Assembly (NCBI RefSeq): GCF_000526155.1
Contig: NZ_JAFN01000001.1
Location: 872,501 to 936,500 of the forward strand
From: Deferrisoma camini S3R1
GTDB taxonomy: Bacteria; Desulfobacterota; Deferrisomatia; Deferrisomatales; Deferrisomataceae
Direction of reading: 5' to 3'
Length of the DNA stretch: 64,000 bases
Positions 31,694-39,528 of the stretch are shown here, in pieces; positions within the stretch are counted from its first letter, which is position 1, and each line of letters starts with the position of its first letter. The translations under genes were made by a program, and so were the position numbers. Below the pieces are notes generated by a model, which was given only the letters and a program-made list of their open reading frames with translations, did no database searches and had not been told where the DNA came from.

Positions 31694-32566
31694 GGGTTTG
31701 AGGACCGGGCCGAGCTCCGGCCGGCGGTCTTCGAGCCGGCGCGCCAGGGCCTCGAAACAGGCATCCGGCACGTGTAGGGAGCCGTAGCCCGTGCCCAGGG
31801 CCGGGCCGTCGGAGCCGGGCTCGTGGAAGTCGCTTCCGCCGGTGACCAGCAGGTCCCGTCGGGCGGCGAGGGAGCGGTATCGTTCCTGCTGCTCCCGGGT
31901 GTGCCGGCTGTAGTAGGCCTCGATCCCTTCCAGGCCGAGCTCCACCAGGTGATCCAGGAGGGGGCGAAGAAGGCCCGGGGCGTCCTCCTCGATCAGCCCG
32001 GGGTGGGCGAGGACCGCCACGCCCCCGGCCCGCCGGATCGTCCGGCACGCCTCGGCCGGGTCGAGGCGGTCCTTGTCCACGTAGGCCGGCCTGCCCCGGC
32101 CCAGCAGGCGGTCGAATGCCTGCTGCACGTCCCTCACCACCCCTTTGCGGACCAACACCCGGGCCACGTGGGGCCGCCCCACCAGGGCGGCGCCGGCCTC
32201 GGCGCGAACCTCCTCCAGCGTGATCGGGATCCCCAGGTCCCGGAGCCGGGCGATCATTCTCGGCGCCCGTGCCTCGCGGCTGCGGGCCAGCCGGTCGAAG
32301 GCGGCCTTCACCTCTGGGATGCGGGGATCGATGCCGTAGCCGAGGAGATGGAAGGTGACGCCGTTCCACCGGGTGGAGATCTCCACGCCGGGGACCACGG
32401 CGACCCCCAGGGCTCGGCCGGCATCGACCAGCTCGGCGTTGCCGTCCACCGAGTCGTGGTCCGTGAGCCCCACGGCCCGAAGGCCGACCCGGACGGCCTC
32501 CTCCACGATGCGGCCGGGGGGCCAGGTGCCGTCCGAGGCGGTGCTGTGGGTGTGCAGATCCACCAT
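31685..32566 (-). CDS. PHP-domain phosphoesterase
   Basis: Metal-dependent phosphoesterase of the PHP family, 293 residues from ATG 32566 (GGAGAGAC upstream). Metal-binding motifs: MVDLHTHSTASDG, GLTDHDSVDGNAELVD, VPGVEISTRW, VAVLAHPG and TGGSDFHEPG. Close relatives include 3',5'-nucleoside bisphosphate phosphatases (YciV/TrpH-like), so a role in nucleotide or RNA-end turnover is plausible. Length is typical. Its stop lies in the duplicated IS target. Confidence 0.9.
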   Translation of the reverse strand: MVDLHTHSTASDGTWPPGRIVEEAVRVGLRAVGLTDHDSVDGNAELVDAGRALGVAVVPGVEISTRWNGVTFHLLGYGIDPRIPEVKAAFDRLARSREARAPRMIARLRDLGIPITLEEVRAEAGAALVGRPHVARVLVRKGVVRDVQQAFDRLLGRGRPAYVDKDRLDPAEACRTIRRAGGVAVLAHPGLIEEDAPGLLRPLLDHLVELGLEGIEAYYSRHTREQQERYRSLAARRDLLVTGGSDFHEPGSDGPALGTGYGSLHVPDACFEALARRLEDRRPELGPVLKPGL

Positions 32567-32660
32567 GGGGGTCTCTCCTGATGAGGGGGACCGGCTCATA
32601 TACGCGGCCCGGGTTTCCGGGTCAAGGTTCCGAGGGGATTTCGGTAGACTTTTGAACACC

Positions 32661-32689
32661 TTGACTTTCAAGGGACGGGCATCTAGCAT
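32661..32689 (+). promoter_or_regulatory. Promoter of tRNA-Arg
   Basis: TTGACT, 17-base spacer, TAGCAT, 18 bases before the tRNA. Good fit for a sigma-70 promoter. Confidence 0.65.
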
Positions 32690-32707
32690 CGGCGTGCTTT
32701 CGGACAC

Positions 32708-32784
32708 GCCCCCGTAGCTCAGTCGGATAGAGCACAGGATTCCTAATCCTGGAGTCGCAGGTTCGAGCCCTGCCGGGGGCACCA
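32708..32784 (+). tRNA. tRNA-Arg (anticodon CCT)
   Basis: Full cloverleaf by eye: acceptor GCCCCCG / CGGGGGC, D-arm GCTCAGTCGGATAGAGC, anticodon arm CAGGATTCCTAATCCTG with CCT, variable loop GAGTC, T-arm GCAGGTTCGAGCCCTGC, discriminator A and encoded CCA. Reads AGG codons. No duplicated 3' end (integration scar) is seen nearby. Confidence 0.96.
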
Positions 32785-32915
32785 CGTTCGTGCAGGGGCC
32801 CGGGGCGGCCCGAGGAATCCGCGGGTATCCCCGGGTCCGGCCCGGGGGAGACGAGGGGCCGGTTGGTGAAGGAGAGGGCGTTGGTGCGGGGACCTCGCCG
32901 GGAGGCGTTCGAGCG

Positions 32916-33191
32916 ATGAACAAATCCGACCTGATCAAGGCACTGTCCGACCGGGGCGACATGCCCCTGAAGGAGGCCCGGGCGGCCGTGGAGGCCTTCT
33001 TCACGGCCATGGAGGAGGCGATCCTCCGGGAGGACCGGATCGAGATCCGGGGGTTCGGCAGCTTCTGCGTGAAGAAGTACGGGGCGTACGTGGGGCGCAA
33101 CCCCAAGACGGGGGAACGGATCCAGGTGCCGCCGAAGCGGCTTCCCTACTTCAAGGTCGGCAAGGAGCTCAAGGAGAGGATCGATTCGTGA
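32916..33191 (+). CDS. Integration host factor / HU family DNA-binding protein
   Basis: Nucleoid protein of 91 residues that bends DNA. MNKSDLIKALSDRGDMPLKE, the helical dimer core, then IEIRGFGSFCVKKYGAYVGR, NPKTGERIQVPPKRLPYFKV and KELKERI. The RNPKTGE..VPPKR..YFK arm fits IHF subunits better than HU. ATG 32916 is preceded by GGGAGGCG. It may share a transcript with hypC, 25 bases downstream. Confidence 0.9.
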   Translation: MNKSDLIKALSDRGDMPLKEARAAVEAFFTAMEEAILREDRIEIRGFGSFCVKKYGAYVGRNPKTGERIQVPPKRLPYFKVGKELKERIDS

Positions 33192-33216
33192 AGGCCTTCC
33201 GGTTCGGGGGGCGGGC

Positions 33217-33444
33217 ATGTGCGTAGCGGTGCCGGGTGAGATCGTGCGATTGGCGGGTGACGGAACCGCCGAGGTGGACTTCGGCGGGGTCCGTAGGGTC
33301 GTCTCCACGGCCCTGCTGCCCGAGGTGGAGCTCGGCGATTTCGTGATCGTCCACGCCGGCTTCGCCCTGCACCGGGTCGACCCGGACGAGGCCCGGCAGA
33401 CCCGGGAGTTGTTTCGGCAGGTACTGGATGAATCTCCTTCGTGA
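33217..33444 (+). CDS. hypC: Hydrogenase assembly chaperone HypC
   Basis: Carries the Fe(CN)2CO group with HypD during NiFe hydrogenase maturation. It has 75 residues starting MCVAVPGEIVRLAGDGTAEV with the essential Cys2, then VSTALLPEVELGDFVIVHAG and FALHRVDPDEA. Overlaps hypD by 17 bases. No hydrogenase structural gene is in the window. Confidence 0.95.
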   Translation: MCVAVPGEIVRLAGDGTAEVDFGGVRRVVSTALLPEVELGDFVIVHAGFALHRVDPDEARQTRELFRQVLDESPS

Positions 33445-34531
33445 CACGGGCCCGTCAGGGCCCGAACTTGTCTCTGGGTTCGTGGAACGGCTGCGGGCCT
33501 ACCGCGGTCCCTCCGTGGCCATCATGGAGGTGTGCGGCACCCACACGGTGGCGGCGGCCCGGATGGGGCTCCGGGGCCTGCTGCCGGAGGGGGTGCGGCT
33601 GCTGTCGGGCCCGGGGTGCCCGGTGTGCGTGACCCCGGTGGACCTGTTCGACCAGGCCCTCCACCTGGTCCGGGAGGCCGGGGTGATCCTGGCCACCTAC
33701 GGCGACGCCGTGCGGGTGCCAGGCACCCGCGGCTCCCTGGATCGGGCCCGGTCCCAGGGGGCGGACGTGCGGGTGGTGTACTCGGCGCTGGACGCGCTGG
33801 CCCTGGCCGAGCGGAACCCGGACCGGGAGGTGGTTCTCCTGGGCCTGGGGTTCGAGACCACGGCTCCCACCGTGGCCGCCGCCCTGCTGCGGGCCCGGCA
33901 GGAGGGGGTTCGGAACTTCTCGGTGCTCTCGGCCCACAAGGCGATCCTCCCGGCCATGGAGGCCCTGCTCCAGGATCCCGAGGTGCGGATCGGGGCCTTC
34001 CTGTGCCCGGGACACGCCAGCATGGTGCTGGGGGCTAAAGCCTACGAACCGCTTGCCGAAAGGTACGGTGTTCCTTGCTGCGTAGCGGGGTTCGAGCCCG
34101 AGGACGTGCTGGCCGGGGTGCTATGCCTGCTCGGCCAGGTGCAGCGGGGGGAGGCCCGGGTCGAGAACGCCTACCCCCGGGCGGTGTCGGCCGAGGGAAA
34201 CCGCGCGGCCCAAGAGGCGTTGGAGCGGGTGTTCCAGAGGGCTCCCGCCCGGTGGCGGGGGCTGGGGGAGATCGACGGGAGCGGGTACGACCTGCGGCCC
34301 GCCTTCGCGCCCTGGGACGCCCGGAGGAGGTTCCTGCAGGGGGTGCGGTTCGAGGGCCGGGAACCCGCGGGGTGCCGGTGCGCGGAGGTGCTGCGGGGCC
34401 GGATCGAGCCGGCGGAGTGTCCCCTGTTCGCCCGGGCCTGCACGCCCCAGCAGCCGGTGGGGGCGTGCATGGTGAGCTCCGAGGGCGCCTGCGGCGCCCA
34501 CTATCGCTACCGAGGGCGGGCTGATGGCTGA
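33428..34531 (+). CDS. hypD: Hydrogenase maturation protein HypD
   Basis: Iron-sulfur scaffold where the Fe(CN)2CO unit of NiFe hydrogenase is built. It has 367 residues: VAIMEVCGTHTVAAARMG, LLSGPGCPVCVTPVDLFDQA, GLGFETTAPTVAAALLRA and the C-terminal cysteines CRCAEVLRGRIEPAECPLFA, then ACTPQQPVGACMVSSEGACG, which bind the 4Fe-4S cluster. Full length. Overlaps hypC and hypE, so the three are cotranslated. Confidence 0.96.
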   Translation: MNLLRDTGPSGPELVSGFVERLRAYRGPSVAIMEVCGTHTVAAARMGLRGLLPEGVRLLSGPGCPVCVTPVDLFDQALHLVREAGVILATYGDAVRVPGTRGSLDRARSQGADVRVVYSALDALALAERNPDREVVLLGLGFETTAPTVAAALLRARQEGVRNFSVLSAHKAILPAMEALLQDPEVRIGAFLCPGHASMVLGAKAYEPLAERYGVPCCVAGFEPEDVLAGVLCLLGQVQRGEARVENAYPRAVSAEGNRAAQEALERVFQRAPARWRGLGEIDGSGYDLRPAFAPWDARRRFLQGVRFEGREPAGCRCAEVLRGRIEPAECPLFARACTPQQPVGACMVSSEGACGAHYRYRGRADG

Positions 34532-35522
34532 GCCGGTGGTGACCCGGGCCCACGGCGGCGGGGGCCGGGAGATGCGCGAGCTGATCCGGGACGTGTTCCT
34601 GGCCGGCCTGGGCGATGCGGGGGGTGGGGGCTCGGACGACGCCGCGCGGGTCGAGGTGCCGGCCGGCCGGCTGGCGGTGACCACGGACTCGTTCGTGGTG
34701 CAGCCCTGGCGGTTTCCGGGCGGGAACCTGGGAGACCTGGCGGTGTGCGGTACCGTGAACGACCTGGCCATGGTGGGCGCCCGTCCCCTGTACCTGACCG
34801 CGGGGTTCGTGCTGCCCGAGGGGTTTCCCCTGCGGGATCTCGAGGAGATCGTGGCCCGGATGGCCAGCCGGGCCCGGCAGGCCGGCGTGCGGATCGTGGC
34901 CGGCGACACCAAGGTGGTGCCGTTCGGGGACCCGGTGGTCAACACGGCCGGCATCGGGGCCCTGCCCGAGGCGCCGGTCCTCAGCGGGTCGGCGGCCCGG
35001 CCGGGCGATGCGGTCGTGCTGACCGGCGACGTCGGACGCCACGGGATCGCGGTATTGTCCCGCCGGGAGGGGATCGGGTTCGAGGCGGAGATCGAGAGCG
35101 ACGTGGCCCCGTTGAACGGGCTGGTGTCGGCGCTGCTTGCCAGCGGCGTGGAGGTGCACGTGCTCAGGGATCCCACCCGGGGCGGGGTGGCCGGTGCGCT
35201 CAACGAGATCGCGTCGGCCTCGTGCGTGGAGATCGTGATCGACGAGGCGCGCGTGCCCGTGGCTCCGGCGGTCCGGACCGCCTGCGATCTGCTGGGGTAC
35301 GATCCGCTGGAGGTGGCCAACGAGGGATGCGCGCTGGCGTTCGTGGCCGGCACGGACGCCCAGCGGGCCCTGGAGGCCCTCCGGGCCCACCCCCTCGGCC
35401 GCCGGGCGGCCGTGGTGGGGGAGGTGAGGGAAGGACCGGCCAGGGTGTTGGCCCGAACCGTGCTGGGGGGAACCCGGCTGGTGGACGAGCCGGCGGGGGA
35501 GCTGCTGCCGCGTATCTGCTGA
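34524..35522 (+). CDS. hypE: Hydrogenase maturation protein HypE
   Basis: Dehydrates its own C-terminal thiocarbamate to thiocyanate, the cyanide source for NiFe hydrogenase. It has 332 residues: AHGGGGREMRELIRDVFL, VTTDSFVVQPWRFPGGNLGD, GTVNDLAMVGARPLYLTAGF, AGDTKVVPFG and DPTRGGVAGALNEIA, ending LPRIC with the required terminal cysteine. hypA, hypB and hypF are not adjacent. A separate promoter for the next gene follows. Confidence 0.96.
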   Translation: MAEPVVTRAHGGGGREMRELIRDVFLAGLGDAGGGGSDDAARVEVPAGRLAVTTDSFVVQPWRFPGGNLGDLAVCGTVNDLAMVGARPLYLTAGFVLPEGFPLRDLEEIVARMASRARQAGVRIVAGDTKVVPFGDPVVNTAGIGALPEAPVLSGSAARPGDAVVLTGDVGRHGIAVLSRREGIGFEAEIESDVAPLNGLVSALLASGVEVHVLRDPTRGGVAGALNEIASASCVEIVIDEARVPVAPAVRTACDLLGYDPLEVANEGCALAFVAGTDAQRALEALRAHPLGRRAAVVGEVREGPARVLARTVLGGTRLVDEPAGELLPRIC

Positions 35523-35548
35523 ACCGGGCCCGGGAGGGGGAACCCCCC

Positions 35549-35576
35549 TTGACGAGCCGGGCGCGGCGGCTAGGAT
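35549..35576 (+). promoter_or_regulatory. Sigma-70-type promoter of the sigma-54 response regulator
   Basis: TTGACG, 16-base spacer, TAGGAT, ending 95 bases before the ATG at 35671. Confidence 0.6.
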
Positions 35577-35670
35577 CTCGCACTCGGAGCAGAGTATCCC
35601 GCGTGCACCGCGAAGGGCCTTTTCTCCGTGGGGGACGTCCGCCCCTGGACAGGGGCGAGGGGAGTCGGCG

Positions 35671-37098
35671 ATGGACGATCGTCACACGGTTCTGGTGGTG
35701 GACGACGATCCGGGAATCTTGGCGTATCTGGACAGCCTGCTGTCCCTGCAGGGGTATCGGGTCGTCACCGCGGAAACCGGCGAGGCGGCCCTGGCCCGGC
35801 TGAACAACGGCCTGCGGCCCGACGTGGTCGTGCTCGACGTGATGATGCCCGGAATGGACGGCCTGGCGACCCTGCGTCACCTGAGGGACCGGGACCCCGA
35901 GCTGCCGGTGATCATGCTCTCGGGGGTGGGCCGCACCGCCACGGTGGTGGAGGCCATGCGCTCCGGCGCGTACGACTACATCGACAAGTCGTTCGAGGCC
36001 GACGAGCTGAACCTGGCCCTGGAGAAGGCGCTGGAGCGGCGGCGGCTGGTCCAGGAGATCCGGGAGCTGCGCAACCAGCTGGCCGAGCAGGAGCAGCTGG
36101 ACCCGATCGTGGGGGTGAGCCAGTCCCTGCAGGGCATGAAGGACCTGCTCGACTCCATCGCCGACACCGACGTGACGGTGCTGATCGAGGGGGAGAGCGG
36201 GGTGGGCAAGGAGCTGGCCGCGCGCCGGCTCCACACCAAGTCCTCCCGCCGGCGGGGCCGCTGGGTGAAGGTGAACTGCGCGGCCCTGCCGCCGGATCTC
36301 CTGGAGAGCGAGCTGTTCGGGTACGAGAAGGGGGCGTTCACCGGGGCCCAGAAGCGCAAGGTGGGGCGGTTCGAGTACGCGGACGGCGGCACCATCTTCC
36401 TGGACGAGATCGGGGAGATGAGCCTCCCGCTCCAGGCGAAGCTGCTGCAGGTCCTTCAGGACCGGGAGTTCTGCCGGGTGGGGGGGAACGAGCCGGTGCG
36501 GGTCGACGTGCGGATCGTGTGCGCGACGAACCGGGATCTGCGCCAAGCCGTGGAGAACAAGGAGTTCCGGGAGGACCTGTACTACCGTCTCAACGTGGTC
36601 AACGTGCGGATCCCCCCCCTGCGGGAGCGCAGGGAGGACATCCCCCTGCTGACCCGGTACTTCCTGCACAAGTACGTGGAGAAGTACGGCCGGGGGCCGT
36701 CCGAGATCTCCGATCCCCTGATGGCGTACTTCCTGTCCTACGACTGGCCCGGCAACGTGCGGGAGCTGGAGAACCTGGTCAAGCGGCTGGTGATCCTCAA
36801 CGACGAGCGGTTCCTGTTCAGCGACTTCCGTTCCAAGAACGTCACCCCGGCCACCCCTTCGCCCGAGCCGCTGGTACCGGAGGACCCGCTGGACCGGATC
36901 GACCTCGACGGGACCGACGAGGTGATCTCCCTCAAGGAGATCGCGCGCAAGGCCGCGATGCAGGCCGAGCGGCGCATGATCGCGGCGGTGCTGCGCCAGA
37001 CCAACTGGAACCGCCGGAAGGCGGCCCAGCTGCTCGACATCAGCTACAAGACCCTTCTGTACAAGATCCGGGAGTGCGGCCTGGAGCCGGGGCAGTGA
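35671..37098 (+). CDS. Sigma-54-dependent response regulator (NtrC family)
   Basis: Two-component activator of sigma-54 promoters, 475 residues. Receiver domain (VLVVDDDPG, phospho-site D56 in VVLDVMMPGMDG, Lys in DYIDKSFEADE), then an AAA+ domain with Walker A IEGESGVGKE, the complete ESELFGYEKGAFTGAQKRK loop, Walker B GGTIFLDEIGEM and PWPGNVRELENLVKRL, and a Fis-type helix-turn-helix (NWNRRKAAQLLDISYKTLLY). It is a complete activator, unlike the AAA+ protein at 11051. No kinase gene is adjacent. Its last 59 bases overlap menG on the other strand. Confidence 0.95.
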   Translation: MDDRHTVLVVDDDPGILAYLDSLLSLQGYRVVTAETGEAALARLNNGLRPDVVVLDVMMPGMDGLATLRHLRDRDPELPVIMLSGVGRTATVVEAMRSGAYDYIDKSFEADELNLALEKALERRRLVQEIRELRNQLAEQEQLDPIVGVSQSLQGMKDLLDSIADTDVTVLIEGESGVGKELAARRLHTKSSRRRGRWVKVNCAALPPDLLESELFGYEKGAFTGAQKRKVGRFEYADGGTIFLDEIGEMSLPLQAKLLQVLQDREFCRVGGNEPVRVDVRIVCATNRDLRQAVENKEFREDLYYRLNVVNVRIPPLRERREDIPLLTRYFLHKYVEKYGRGPSEISDPLMAYFLSYDWPGNVRELENLVKRLVILNDERFLFSDFRSKNVTPATPSPEPLVPEDPLDRIDLDGTDEVISLKEIARKAAMQAERRMIAAVLRQTNWNRRKAAQLLDISYKTLLYKIRECGLEPGQ

Positions 37099-37813
37099 GG
37101 GGGAGGGCGGGCTTCTCGGCCTCGTACAGGGTCGCGATGCCGAACGTGAGGTCCCGATACCGGGGCCGTTCGAACCCGGCCCGGGCCATCATGGCGGCGA
37201 ACCGGTGGCGGGGGGGGAACCCCTCCACGCTGCGCGGCAGGTAACGGTAGGCCTCGAAGTTGCCGGAGATCACCCCGCCCACGAACGGCAGCACCCGGTG
37301 GAAGTACACCCGGTACAGGGCCGCGAGGCCCGAGGACCGGGGAATCGAGAAGTCCAGGATCAGCAGGCGGCCGCCGGGGCGCAGCACCCGGTGGAGCTCG
37401 GCCAGGGCCCGCTCCCGGCGGACCACGTTGCGGATGCCGAACGCCATGGTGGCCGCGTCAAAGGTGTCGTCCCGGTAGGGAAGGTCCTCGGCCGAGGCGT
37501 TCTGCAGGAGGATCCGCCCGGCGCCGCGGCGCCGCAGCTTGGGGGTACCGGCCCGCAGCATCGGCAGGGCGAAGTCGGCCCCGAACACCCGGGCGGCCGG
37601 CCTCTGCCGGGCGATCTCCAGGGCCACGTCGCCGGTTCCACAGGCCAGGTCCAGCACCCGCCGGCATCCGGGGGGCAGGCGCCGGACCATCTGGCGGCGC
37701 CAGCCCACGTCCACCCCGAGGCTCAGGATCCGGTTCAGAAGATCGTAGGTGGGGGCGATGGCGGAGAACATCGCCCGGACCGCCCGGGCCCGGGACTCGG
37801 CCGTGGAACTCAT
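37040..37813 (-). CDS. menG: Demethylmenaquinone methyltransferase (MenG/UbiE)
   Basis: SAM-dependent C-methyltransferase for the last step of menaquinone (or ubiquinone) synthesis. It has 257 residues: VRAMFSAIAPTYDLLNRILS, RRVLDLACGTGDVALEIARQ, DDTFDAATMAFGIRNVVRRE, the RLLILDFSIPRSSGLAALYR segment and final DLTFGIATLYEAEKP. The GIATLY ending suits MenG. An extra C-terminal tail (about 22 residues) is read antisense to the end of the response regulator gene. ATG overlaps the thiS stop. Confidence 0.92.
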   Translation of the reverse strand: MSSTAESRARAVRAMFSAIAPTYDLLNRILSLGVDVGWRRQMVRRLPPGCRRVLDLACGTGDVALEIARQRPAARVFGADFALPMLRAGTPKLRRRGAGRILLQNASAEDLPYRDDTFDAATMAFGIRNVVRRERALAELHRVLRPGGRLLILDFSIPRSSGLAALYRVYFHRVLPFVGGVISGNFEAYRYLPRSVEGFPPRHRFAAMMARAGFERPRYRDLTFGIATLYEAEKPALPLTAPAPGRTPGSCTEGSCS

Positions 37814-38010
37814 CCGCCCCCCACGAACCGGACCACCTCCAGCCGGTCTCCTTCGGCCAACACGGTCCGGTCGAAGGCGTCTCGGGGCACCACCTCCCCG
37901 TTGCGCTCCACCACCACCGTGGCGGGCCGCACCCCCAGAGAGACCAAGAGGGCGCCCAGCGTGGTCCCGGCGTCTACCGGCCGGGGCTCCCCGTTGACCA
38001 CCACCGTCAC
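37810..38010 (-). CDS. thiS: Sulfur carrier protein ThiS
   Basis: Small ubiquitin-like carrier that delivers sulfur for the thiazole ring of thiamine. It has 66 residues: TVVVNGEPRPVDAGTTLGAL, VVERNGEVVPRDAFDRTVLA, ending VVRFVGGG with the Gly-Gly needed for adenylation. GTG start with GGAG upstream. Downstream it is coupled to menG; upstream it is separated from thiH by a repeat island. Confidence 0.93.
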   Translation of the reverse strand: MTVVVNGEPRPVDAGTTLGALLVSLGVRPATVVVERNGEVVPRDAFDRTVLAEGDRLEVVRFVGGG

Positions 38011-38020
38011 GGCAACACTC

Positions 38021-38099
38021 CTTCCATGTAACTTCCGCTAGGACGCTAGGAGGCTGGGACGCTGGGAGGCTTGAAAACCTCCCGGATTCCCACACGTTC
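38021..38099 (-). repeat. Dispersed repeat, CTAG-rich module (inverted copy between thiH and thiS)
   Basis: Reads GAACGTGTGGGAATCC on the minus strand, then AGGTTTTCAAGCC and CCTAGCGTCCTAGC-type units. Same family as 722-796 and 53671-53734; closest to 5601-5667, with which it shares CTTCCATGTA and ACTTCCGCTAGGACGCTAGG. Confidence 0.75.
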
Positions 38100-38136
38100 T
38101 AGGCATTACCATGCCTCTTCGCCTCCACCTCATGGT

Positions 38137-38332
38137 CCGGGGGGCATGGGGTCTGCTGGAGAGCCGCGCGCGGCTCCTTGGCTCGCCGCGCAGCGCCTCC
38201 GGCGCTCGCACCGTGAAACCGTTCGGTCCCCGGCCGGACTGCCATGAAACCACCGTTGGTGCCCCGTGCCTGCGCGGCGAATCTCGATGCCCGGCTTCGC
38301 GCGCGGCCGGAAGCAGGCCCCATGCCCCCCGG
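38137..38332 (+). repeat. Dispersed structured repeat, best-formed core copy with 21-bp inverted ends
   Basis: The ends (CCGGGGGGCATGGGG, then TCTGCT at 38137-38157; inverse at 38312-38332) match at 20 of 21 bases. Inside are GCCGCGCAG (38185-38193) pairing CTGCGCGGC (38270-38278), the hairpin CACC-GTT-GGTG (38251-38261), and GAGAGCCGCGCGCGGCTCC facing a CGGCTTCGCGCGCGGCCGG arm. The whole 196 bases can fold as one long imperfect hairpin. The remainder of the 38011-38406 gap holds the CTAG-rich module and about 70 bases without a recognisable feature. Confidence 0.87.
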
Positions 38333-38406
38333 CGCAAAGGCCTCGGACCGACGACAGCTTTCCTTCCCCGTTGCCCGGCCCGGCGAGGCCTGGGGGGCTC
38401 GGGTCG

Positions 38407-39528
38407 TCACGGGGCGGTGTCGTGCAGGGCCGCGTCCCAGTCCTTCCATACCGGCTCCACGCCGAGCTCCAGGAGCCGGGCGGCCACCTCGGCAGGGGGG
38501 CGCTGATCCTCCACCTGGAACTGCACGTCCGCTTCGCCGGGCCGCGTATACCCTCCCGGCTCGGTCCGGGATCCCGCGCTGGTGTGGGTCACGCAGATCC
38601 GGGACAGGCCGTCCCGCAGCTCCGGGCTCTCGCGGGTCGACAACACGAGCCCCACGTCCGGCAGAAGAAGCCGCAGGGCGCACATGAGCTGCACCAGTTC
38701 CCGGTCGGACACGGGGTGGGGCGGGGTGTACCCCCCCGGCGCGGGCCGGAGCCGGGGGAACGAGATGGTGACCTGCGTCTGCCAGAACCGTCGCTCGAGC
38801 CACAGGGCGTGCAGGGCCAACCCCACCGCTTCGAGCCGCCATGGCCCCAGCCCCAGGAGGGCGCCGAGCCCCACCCGGCGCATCCCGGCCCGGGCCGCAC
38901 GCTCCGGAGTGGCGAGCCGCCAGGAGTAATCGGCCTTTCGGCCGGCCGGATGGACCTGCCGATACCGGTCCGGGTCGTAGGTCTCCTGGAACACGGTGAC
39001 CCCGTCCACCCCTGCCCGGGCCAGCCGCCGGTATCCGTCTTCGTCCAACGGGTAGATCTCGACCGAGAGGCTCGGGAACCGGGCCCCCAGGCGCCGGGCC
39101 AGGGCCTCGAAGTAGGACACCGGCACCGCAGCCGGGTTCTCGGACGACACGATCAGCAGGTTGCGGAACCCCTGCTCCCACAGCACCCGGGCCTCGGCCT
39201 CGGCGTCGTCCAGGCTCAGGGTGGTGCGCCGGATGGGGTTGTGGCGGTTGAACCCGCAGTAGACGCAGGCGTTGACGCAGTCGTTGGAGACGTACAGCGG
39301 AGCATAGAGCTGGACGACCCGGCCGAACCGCTCTCGGGTGAGGGACTGGGCCTGACGGGCCATGGGCTCCAGGAAGGCGGCGGCCGCCGGGGAGATCAGC
39401 GCCAGAAACCCCTCCAGGTCCACGACCCGCCGGCCCAGGGCCGCCTCCACCTGCTCCGGAGTGGCCCGGTTCGCCTGGGCCACCAGACCTGCCACCTCGC
39501 TGCGGCGCCAGAACTCCTCGAAGGTCAT
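38407..39528 (-). CDS. thiH: 2-iminoacetate synthase ThiH (radical SAM)
   Basis: Cleaves tyrosine to dehydroglycine (2-iminoacetate) for thiazole formation in anaerobes. It has 373 residues with the radical-SAM triad [10 protein letters not shown], flanked by [20 protein letters not shown] and [40 protein letters not shown] and [15 protein letters not shown] are typical ThiH blocks. Full length. The ATG overlaps the thiG stop, so thiG-thiH are coupled. Confidence 0.95.
   Translation of the reverse strand: MTFEEFWRRSEVAGLVAQANRATPEQVEAALGRRVVDLEGFLALISPAAAAFLEPMARQAQSLTRERFGRVVQLYAPLYVSNDCVNACVYCGFNRHNPIRRTTLSLDDAEAEARVLWEQGFRNLLIVSSENPAAVPVSYFEALARRLGARFPSLSVEIYPLDEDGYRRLARAGVDGVTVFQETYDPDRYRQVHPAGRKADYSWRLATPERAARAGMRRVGLGALLGLGPWRLEAVGLALHALWLERRFWQTQVTISFPRLRPAPGGYTPPHPVSDRELVQLMCALRLLLPDVGLVLSTRESPELRDGLSRICVTHTSAGSRTEPGGYTRPGEADVQFQVEDQRPPAEVAARLLELGVEPVWKDWDAALHDTAP

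Noticed and set aside
32708-32784. tRNA-Arg as an integration site
   Set aside because: No repeat of the tRNA 3' end is seen and no integrase gene is present in the window.
35535-35550. Terminator after hypE (GGGGGAACCCCCC)
   Set aside because: The loop would be two bases and no T-run follows; the sequence overlaps the -35 box of the next promoter.
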